Positions 55,632 to 60,929 of a stretch of 60,929 nt of DNA are shown here, piece by piece. Within the stretch, counting starts at the first letter, position 1, and each line of letters begins with the position of its first letter. Below the pieces are notes generated by a model. The model saw only the letters and a program-made list of their open reading frames with translations. It did not search any database and was not told where the DNA came from. This stretch comes from Mycoplasma sp. CAG:472. Lineage in GTDB: Bacteria; Bacillota_I; Bacilli_A; RF39; UBA660. A program made the position numbers and the translations under genes. The stretch spans positions 1 to 60,929 of the forward strand of contig FR899426.1 in the NCBI GenBank assembly GCA_000437315.1, written 5' to 3'.

Positions 55632-57251
55632 TTATATACTAATATATTCATCTTTATATTTCGAAATATCACTTATTGGATTAAGTAAAAGTTCATGGTT
55701 ATTGTCGAAAATATTATAAATGCCATCAAGTAATTTATTAATTATTTCAGGATTGACACTTTCAATAAATTGATTAAAAATTTGTAAATTTGGATTACTA
55801 TCTAAAATATATTGCTTACATATATTCATATAAGTATCTAAATCATCATATGTTATATTGTCATTGGACAACCACTCTAATGTATCAAATAAATCATTTT
55901 CATTAGTAATTTTTGGATTTTTTGTTAATATTGATAATAAAGTTAATGGTTGAATGCCAACATTGGGTGCATCATTATTGTTATAAATATATCTTTCCAT
56001 CACATTAGCAATTTTTTGATCTTGTATTAAATTACTATGAGTATATATTTTTAAAGTTGTTGATACTTCAGAGTGACCTAATCTACGAGCAACATCCTGT
56101 AATGGTATTCCTATTGCTAATAAATATGTTGCATGACTATGCCTTATATCATGGACAGTTATTGGCTTTAGAGAATTATCTTTTACAAATCTAGACCAAT
56201 CTTTAGTTAAATAATCAGGATGCCAGACACTATCTAATTTTAATGTTCTAAAAATATAATCTTCAGCAGTAGGATTAAAACCATTTTCAATCTGACAATT
56301 TTTATATTCCATAAGTGTATTATAAACTTCTTCAACAACGACAATCTTTCTAGCACTTTCATCAGTTTTAGGTTTGATTGCAACTAATGAATTTGTCACT
56401 TGTTCTATAATTTCATACTTTTTAAAAAAATCAGGATCTTGTCGCATTTCTTTTGATGCTACTGCAAGTTCACGATTAACACTAATAATATAAGTTGTTT
56501 GAAATTTTCTAACACCATTTTCAGTAATAGGCATTTTTCTTTTTGATATGTCTTTCCATTTCAAACCACAAAGTTCACCTCGTCTAAATCCAGTATTAAA
56601 CAGGGTAAATATTGCAGTTCTAAATCTAATGTCATACTTTTCCAAAAGCTCAAACACTTCCATCATTTCTTCATAGTTATAATAATCCTTTTTTTTAACT
56701 TTTAATTTAGGTGGATTTATAACAAATTCTGCAGGATTTGTTAATAACCATTTTTTCTTTTTCGCATAATTAAAAATAGAAGCAATTAATTTATGACAAT
56801 GATTAATATAAGTCTCAGATAAAGGTTTACCAGTTTGAGGATTATTCGAATTTCTCATTTTGTCATATAACTTTTCTAAATCTTGTTCGGTTATACTCCT
56901 TATTTTAATATCTCCCAAACTAGGTAAAATCCAATTATTAAGTAATTGTTTATACCCTCTGACAGTATTAAGTGATCTCTTTTGATATTTAGTATCACCT
57001 AAGTATATTTTTGAGGTTTGAATAAGAGTATAACCACCATTTTCAGCTTTAAGTCCTTCTTCTTTCATTTGCTGTTGCAATTTTTTCATTTCATCTCTTC
57101 GTTTTATTGCATCTTCTTCAGTACCATATACTCTTTCAACTATACGATCACGAGTACCATCATCTCTAAAACCATTACTTAATTCGATTCTAAAAACGCC
57201 TTCTGCTTCTGTATATATATTTTTCATTCGATTATCATTTATTTTACCTAT
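55632..57251 (-). CDS. int: Tyrosine site-specific integrase
   Basis: About 539 residues. N-terminal arm-binding/SAM-like domain, then a catalytic domain with Arg in TGFRRGELCGL, HDIRHSHATYLL, LGHSEVSTTLKIYTH (His and nucleophile Tyr) and a 110-residue C-terminal extension longer than usual. It integrates and excises the element at the tRNA-Trp end beside it. Start: GGGGGG (57259-57264) is followed after seven bases by ATA 57251, in frame; the next ATG (57227) has no ribosome binding site. I place the start at ATA. C-terminus EYISI. Confidence 0.92.
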   Translation of the reverse strand: MGKINDNRMKNIYTEAEGVFRIELSNGFRDDGTRDRIVERVYGTEEDAIKRRDEMKKLQQQMKEEGLKAENGGYTLIQTSKIYLGDTKYQKRSLNTVRGYKQLLNNWILPSLGDIKIRSITEQDLEKLYDKMRNSNNPQTGKPLSETYINHCHKLIASIFNYAKKKKWLLTNPAEFVINPPKLKVKKKDYYNYEEMMEVFELLEKYDIRFRTAIFTLFNTGFRRGELCGLKWKDISKRKMPITENGVRKFQTTYIISVNRELAVASKEMRQDPDFFKKYEIIEQVTNSLVAIKPKTDESARKIVVVEEVYNTLMEYKNCQIENGFNPTAEDYIFRTLKLDSVWHPDYLTKDWSRFVKDNSLKPITVHDIRHSHATYLLAIGIPLQDVARRLGHSEVSTTLKIYTHSNLIQDQKIANVMERYIYNNNDAPNVGIQPLTLLSILTKNPKITNENDLFDTLEWLSNDNITYDDLDTYMNICKQYILDSNPNLQIFNQFIESVNPEIINKLLDGIYNIFDNNHELLLNPISDISKYKDEYISI

Positions 57252-57263
57252 ATATTATCCCCC

Positions 57264-57554
57264 CTAAACATATCTTTTATTTATCTTTTCATTTTCTTTA
57301 ACAATAATTTTATTACTTGCAAGATATCTTTCTATATCTTTAACATCAAAATAATTTAATTTTCCAATTTTAACAACAGGAATAAAACCATTTTTAATGG
57401 CTTCATTTAATCCATAATTACTTATAGCAGGATACCTGTTTAAAACTTCTTTAGTTTTCAATAATATTTGACTGCCATTGTTAACTTCATTTTGTTTTTG
57501 ATATTTATTAATGATTGTTCCTATTTCAATTAACATATCACCTAAATTGTTAAT
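57264..57554 (-). CDS. Excisionase-like helix-turn-helix protein
   Basis: 90 residues from ATG 57536, or 96 from ATT 57554. The ATT lies six bases after GGGGGG, while the ATG has only AGGTG two bases away, so ATT is likelier. The domain RYPAISNYGLNEAIKNGFIP, then VVKIGKLNYFDVKDIERYL, is a MerR/excisionase-type winged helix, expected to direct excision together with the integrase. The only element protein here whose C-terminus (KRYV) lacks Ile-x-Ile. Confidence 0.8.
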   Translation of the reverse strand: MNNLGDMLIEIGTIINKYQKQNEVNNGSQILLKTKEVLNRYPAISNYGLNEAIKNGFIPVVKIGKLNYFDVKDIERYLASNKIIVKENEKINKRYV

Positions 57555-57566
57555 ATTTATCCCCCC

Positions 57567-58622
57567 TTAAATACTTATATATGAATTATATGAATTTTCA
57601 TCTATTGATATGTTTTGGGTTTTAGATAATATCTTCTCATAATTATTTATTATCATTTTTGAATAATTAACAATAGTATTAAGTGAATCATCGATTTCCT
57701 TAAAATCCTTATTTCTACTCCAAGAATAAAGGTACATGTTTGAATATTGACTTGTATCCATACCTAAATATTTCGAAACAACATACGCAATTGCTTCTGC
57801 TTCAGTTTCATATTTATTTCTGTATTCTTGATAATCCTGATTATTATTGAGTAAGTGTTTATGAGCAAGAGAGTGAGCATATTCATGAATAACAACTTTT
57901 AATCTCATAAGATTACTTAAACCCTTATGCACAACTATTGTGGAATTTTTAAAATCACAATATCCTTTAGCTCCTGATTCTATTTTATCCACATATTTTA
58001 CTTTAAAGCCGTCTCGATATATAGCTTTAATAAATAAATCTTCTATCCCCTCAGCACGATCATCTTCCATAATGGGATTTAATTTTTCATTAATTTCATC
58101 TAGTGGCATATTAGTTTGACTTGCATCAAACACCGATCCGACTTTAAAATTGCTTAATTTTTCACTATGAAATGTTACTGAATCATCAAATTTATCTTTG
58201 TATTGTTTTAATTCAGTCTCATTCAAAGCAAAGAGTGGTTTATAATCATATTTTCCATCAATACCTGTCTTAATTTTAACTATTGTATAAAAAGTAGGAA
58301 CTAATATTTTTATGCTTTGTTCACCAGAATTTATTCTATATCCCATTTTGTTAAATGTGCGAAGTGGAGCAACATAATTTGCATTAGGATTTTGCATCCA
58401 TATTAAACATTGATTGTTATATGAATAATTATTAAATTTAATTATATTATCTAAAAACTTTTTAATGTCACTCTCAGATTTAAAACTTTCAATAGCTTGT
58501 TTTTTTAAATCAAATATAATTGATTTAACATTATTTTCTAGCTGTTCCTTTTCTTTTTCATCTTTAGTTTTATTAGCTTGAAAACTTAATTCATTTATAT
58601 TTTTTAATTGTTCTTCTAACAA
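57567..58622 (-). CDS. ArdC-like antirestriction protein with zinc metallopeptidase domain
   Basis: 351 residues, TTG start eight bases after GGAGG. The N-terminal ArdC-type ssDNA-binding domain includes NNQCLIWMQNPNANYVAPLR and MGYRINSGEQSIKILVP; the C-terminal half has the zincin motif VVIHEYAHSLAHK with a later Glu (EAEAIAYVVSKYLG). Proteins of this type protect incoming mobile DNA from restriction during transfer. C-terminus SYISI; its stop is fused to the next gene's ribosome binding site. Confidence 0.88.
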   Translation of the reverse strand: MLEEQLKNINELSFQANKTKDEKEKEQLENNVKSIIFDLKKQAIESFKSESDIKKFLDNIIKFNNYSYNNQCLIWMQNPNANYVAPLRTFNKMGYRINSGEQSIKILVPTFYTIVKIKTGIDGKYDYKPLFALNETELKQYKDKFDDSVTFHSEKLSNFKVGSVFDASQTNMPLDEINEKLNPIMEDDRAEGIEDLFIKAIYRDGFKVKYVDKIESGAKGYCDFKNSTIVVHKGLSNLMRLKVVIHEYAHSLAHKHLLNNNQDYQEYRNKYETEAEAIAYVVSKYLGMDTSQYSNMYLYSWSRNKDFKEIDDSLNTIVNYSKMIINNYEKILSKTQNISIDENSYNSYISI

Positions 58623-58635
58623 ACATCAATCCTCC

Positions 58636-58974
58636 TTATATATTTATATCTTTTATATATCCATTATCAATATAATCAGACAACCACATAGCTCCAAATG
58701 TTTCTCTTATCTTTAATCTAAACATGGCAAGTTTACCAAGTTCTAAATCTTTGTTATTAAGACCAAATGCTATATTAGTTAAGTTTTCATTTTGAAATGA
58801 ATATACTTCATCAAAAGAAAAGGAATCACCAACAATTCCTTCTTTCTTTAACATATTGGTAATGCCCTCAACCCATTCGTTGAGATCACCACCACATCCT
58901 TGTAATATTAAGTATTCATAATTTTTGTCTCTAAGTTCTTTAACTTCACTACAAGATAATTTTTTAATTTCTAT
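58636..58974 (-). CDS. Mobile-element accessory protein, ATA start
   Basis: 112 residues if started at ATA 58974, seven bases after AGGAGG. The N-terminal part (EIKKLSCSEVKELRDKNYEY, then LILQGCGGDLNEWVEGITNM) is a block I know from small proteins of Bacillota conjugative elements, so the coding region clearly extends beyond the first ATG (58854), which has no ribosome binding site. C-terminal part AMWLSDYIDNGYIKDINI. Function unknown. Starting at the ATG would remove a third of the protein. Confidence 0.8.
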   Translation of the reverse strand: MEIKKLSCSEVKELRDKNYEYLILQGCGGDLNEWVEGITNMLKKEGIVGDSFSFDEVYSFQNENLTNIAFGLNNKDLELGKLAMFRLKIRETFGAMWLSDYIDNGYIKDINI

Positions 58975-58985
58975 AAAAATTCCTC

Positions 58986-59465
58986 CTATATTTTAATATC
59001 CATAAATGGATTCTCAAAATCTTTTCCAACTATATAATTATAGTGATTGATGAAATCCAAATAATTAAGTTCTATATCATCTGAACCATCAGAATTTCCT
59101 GCAAAAACTTTTATTGTTTCACCGTCATTATAGAAAGATGCAACGCCACTTAATCCAGTTTCAATATTTTGAACATGTAAAAATAAATTATCATCTTTTA
59201 ATAATTGAGTTTTGATTTTTTCTAATTCTTCTAATTTAACATCCATTGCAGTTTTTATTACTTTAAATTGATCCTCACCAATAATGAGTCCAAGTGATGA
59301 GCCATTATCCCAAGTCATTTGAATTGTTCCCATATCATCTACAAAATCAACAATGCCATGTGTCCCTGATGGAACAGCTTGAGAATCTTCCATACTTATT
59401 AATTCAATTTCGGTACCTTTAGGATATTGTTCCTTAATTCTTTTAATTTGATAATCTTTTAACAT
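58986..59465 (-). CDS. DUF4314-domain mobile-element protein
   Basis: 159 residues, ATG six bases after GGGGG. The N-terminal 65 residues (YPKGTEIELISMEDSQAVP, GTHGIVDFVDDMGTIQMTWD, GSSLGLI) match DUF4314, a small beta domain common in conjugative elements of Bacillota. The remainder is unfamiliar. Ends FMDIKI; the TAG stop overlaps the ribosome binding site of the next gene. Confidence 0.85.
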   Translation of the reverse strand: MLKDYQIKRIKEQYPKGTEIELISMEDSQAVPSGTHGIVDFVDDMGTIQMTWDNGSSLGLIIGEDQFKVIKTAMDVKLEELEKIKTQLLKDDNLFLHVQNIETGLSGVASFYNDGETIKVFAGNSDGSDDIELNYLDFINHYNYIVGKDFENPFMDIKI

Positions 59466-59476
59466 TTTATTCCCCC

Positions 59477-59833
59477 TTATATCTGAATATCATTTAGAAT
59501 AATATTATAATCATCTTCTAATGATTTTATAGTTTCCTCTTGAATGTAATCAACTAAATCAGGATCATCACAAATCATATCAACAATCCACATAACATCA
59601 TCTAATCCTGCACTTTTATCCACTCGAGCATTATACATATTTGCAAGTTGTTTTCCTACTTTTTCTATATTAACTTCTTCGAAAATAAAATCATTTTCAT
59701 TTTGATAAACTCCACTTAATTTAAGTTTTTCAAAAGTGTCTTTTGCTTTATTAATTGCGTCATCTAATTCATCACTATCAACTTTTATAATTTTATTAGT
59801 GTTTAAACCTTTAGCTCTTATATATTTTGAAAT
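59477..59833 (-). CDS. Hypothetical mobile-element protein, ATT start
   Basis: A 119-codon open frame fills this gap. It has no usable ATG near its 5' end; ATT 59833 lies seven bases after GGAGG, followed by SKYIRAKGLNTNKIIKVDSD. Acidic, helical (DDVMWIVDMICDDPDLVDYI), ends LNDIQI with TAA fused to GGGGGA. Conserved spacing and the shared end motif support it as a real gene. No family recognised. Confidence 0.7.
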   Translation of the reverse strand: MSKYIRAKGLNTNKIIKVDSDELDDAINKAKDTFEKLKLSGVYQNENDFIFEEVNIEKVGKQLANMYNARVDKSAGLDDVMWIVDMICDDPDLVDYIQEETIKSLEDDYNIILNDIQI

Positions 59834-59845
59834 AATTATTCCTCC

Positions 59846-60100
59846 TTAAATACCAATGTCAATTTCGTCATCATCGAATGCATTATACATTTCATAGTTC
59901 TGATCAACTGGTTCTATATATTCACACATAATCGAAAGTGCCTCTTCATAACTTCCAGAAGATGTAACTCTATTAGCCATTTCTTTTGCCTTATCATGAT
60001 ATCCTGCATCTTTTAATGCACGACTACATATACCAATTAAATTAAATACATTTCCATCTGCTCCAATAATAGGGGCAACTGGTTTATTTTTTTCTTCCAT
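59846..60100 (-). CDS. Small mobile-element protein with acidic tail
   Basis: 84 residues, ATG six bases after AGGAGG. Core GADGNVFNLIGICSRALKDA, YHDKAKEMANRV and GSYEEALSIMCEYIEPV is a family I know from conjugative elements of Bacillota, function unknown. The tail NAFDDDEIDIGI is acidic with a hydrophobic tip, reminiscent of the SSB C-terminal peptide. Confidence 0.75.
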   Translation of the reverse strand: MEEKNKPVAPIIGADGNVFNLIGICSRALKDAGYHDKAKEMANRVTSSGSYEEALSIMCEYIEPVDQNYEMYNAFDDDEIDIGI

Positions 60101-60111
60101 TTTAATCCTCC

Positions 60112-60825
60112 TTATATTCTAATTCCAACATCAATGTTGTAATCTATTTCTTTTTCTATAAAATCTCTTAATTTACTTTGCATACCTAACATCAAAGTAA
60201 TATCACTCGTTAAGTCAGGTTCCCACGTTTCAAAAGTGAGGTTATCAAATTCATCTTTATAGTTATTTGTATATTTAGAATACCTTAACCCCATTTTTCC
60301 ATTTTGAACAATTAAATCACAAAAATATAAATTATCTAAATCTTCAAATGTGACTAATTTATTGTAATCATCATATTCTAAATCTTGTGCATCTGCCCCA
60401 ATATGCTGTAAATCTGCAAGACATTTATGCATTTTAAATTTAGTATTATATTCTTCAAGAAAATGTTTATTAAATTGCTTTCTAATTATGTTATATGTAT
60501 GATTAACAGCTTTATCATATTCATCATATTTAAAATATTTTGCAGACTCCCAAGCAATATCATTAAACATATCGTTATTATCAGAACAAGTACGATCAGC
60601 TGTAATAACCATAATGTTATCACTATTACGACTTTCACAAGCCCATATTAACAATTCATTATCCGTAGTAGGTTCATAAATTGTTAGCATTAACCCTTGT
60701 TCCCTACAATTATTAAATGTTTTATAATATCCTTGCAAATTATCTGAAACATTTTTTAGTTTTTGTTCTAATTTATTAAAAAAATTTTGGCTTACTTCCA
60801 AACTTCGATTTTTAGTAATTTCTAT
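60112..60825 (-). CDS. Hypothetical mobile-element protein, ATA start
   Basis: About 237 residues from ATA 60825, seven bases after AGGAGG; the next possible start, TTG 60801, has no ribosome binding site. Mixed alpha/beta, soluble, begins EITKNRSLEVSQNFFNKLEQ, contains MLTIYEPTTDNELLIWACES. Ends VGIRI, with TAA fused to GGAGG. No family recognised. Confidence 0.7.
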   Translation of the reverse strand: MEITKNRSLEVSQNFFNKLEQKLKNVSDNLQGYYKTFNNCREQGLMLTIYEPTTDNELLIWACESRNSDNIMVITADRTCSDNNDMFNDIAWESAKYFKYDEYDKAVNHTYNIIRKQFNKHFLEEYNTKFKMHKCLADLQHIGADAQDLEYDDYNKLVTFEDLDNLYFCDLIVQNGKMGLRYSKYTNNYKDEFDNLTFETWEPDLTSDITLMLGMQSKLRDFIEKEIDYNIDVGIRI

Positions 60826-60837
60826 TTTTATTCCTCC

Positions 60838-60928
60838 TTATTTTACATTACAAAAAAGAGCAGAATTATATCTACTCAAATATTTTTTATAACTAATCGA
60901 TAAATTGTAATTTATATGTTTTGAAAAT
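60838..60928 (-). CDS. C-terminal end of an upstream element gene (partial)
   Basis: Open frame entering from the right edge, reading KHINYNLSISYKKYLSRYN and ending FCNVK; its TAA is fused to the AGGAGG of the next gene, the same junction form as elsewhere in the element. Too short to identify. Confidence 0.4.
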   Translation of the reverse strand, partial: FSKHINYNLSISYKKYLSRYNSALFCNVK

Positions 60929-60929
60929 T

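Noticed and set aside
1..60929. Genome-wide use of TGA as Trp (mycoplasma code)
   Set aside because: All intact genes use TGG for Trp and none contains an internal TGA; at this base composition a code-4 organism would use mostly TGA. ATGA and TGATG gene overlaps also fit TGA as stop. Only the single surface-protein gene stays open.
38066..60929. Type IV secretion genes as part of the right-hand integrative element
   Set aside because: The tRNA-Trp attachment fragment and integrase at 55.4-57.3 kb face right, and ordinary genes separate the secretion operon from it.

Overview
The window is very AT-rich bacterial DNA with tightly packed genes. Ribosome binding sites are strong (AGGAGG type) and nearly all genes end in TAA. 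It carries endospore genes (a gerA-type A-C-B germinant receptor operon and spoIVA), HU, mraY, an L,D-transpeptidase and FemX-like cell-wall genes, several PlsC acyltransferases and a lipid glycosyltransferase. It has no outer-membrane genes. This fits a low-GC, spore-forming member of the Bacillota, probably an uncultured gut Bacilli lineage near Erysipelotrichia and Mollicutes. That placement is inference. TGG is the only Trp codon in intact genes and ATGA/TGATG gene overlaps occur, so the standard bacterial code is assumed; one gene with two in-frame TGA codons is the exception.

Layout. 1-7.3 kb: a truncated XRE-type membrane regulator, two poorly known genes, a frameshifted rhuM, an rRNA uracil methyltransferase, and an Abi_2/AbiF-like toxin remnant followed by two tandem promoter-bearing small-RNA repeats. 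7.3-13.3 kb: germination operon, HU, a likely small RNA and spoIVA. 13.4-16.1 kb: a 50-residue hydrophobic peptide inside a long inverted repeat with opposed promoters, then a mosaic of truncated surface-protein copies preceded by three recombinase-like core sites. 16.1-24 kb: cell-wall and phospholipid genes (FemX, MraY, a dead Mur-ligase relative, two PlsC, a frameshifted acyl-CoA ligase, an E2-like acyltransferase). 24-26.6 kb: tRNA-Gly and a small island (HD-domain protein plus zinc-ribbon DUF4145-like protein) bounded by tRNA fragments. 27-37.8 kb: glycolipid genes, a two-component system with HtrA and a thioredoxin-like protein that share a clear response-regulator box, a TetR-controlled ABC exporter and an L,D-transpeptidase.

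38-50.7 kb: an operon for a Gram-positive type IV secretion machine (VirD4, a split VirB4, PrgI/VirB3, a TrbL/VirB6-like protein, an NlpC/P60 wall hydrolase, VirB2-like hydrophobic proteins) with no relaxase in view. 50.7-55.3 kb: small genes, a pentapeptide-repeat protein, two InlB-repeat surface proteins (one carrying the TGA codons, one a metallopeptidase) and a DHH phosphoesterase. From 55.36 kb to the right edge lies one end of an integrative element: a 3' tRNA-Trp fragment as attachment site, tyrosine integrase, excisionase-like protein, ArdC-like protein and small accessory genes.

The most unusual signals are in that element. Five of eight genes have ATA or ATT exactly where a start codon should sit after a perfect ribosome binding site, and seven of eight proteins end in Ile-x-Ile at the C-terminus, with the stop codon fused to the next gene's ribosome binding site. 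Other strong candidates are the recombinase-like sites at the surface-protein locus, the tandem RNA repeats beside the Abi remnant, the possible type I toxin, and the TTTAAG-N5-TTTAAG regulon.
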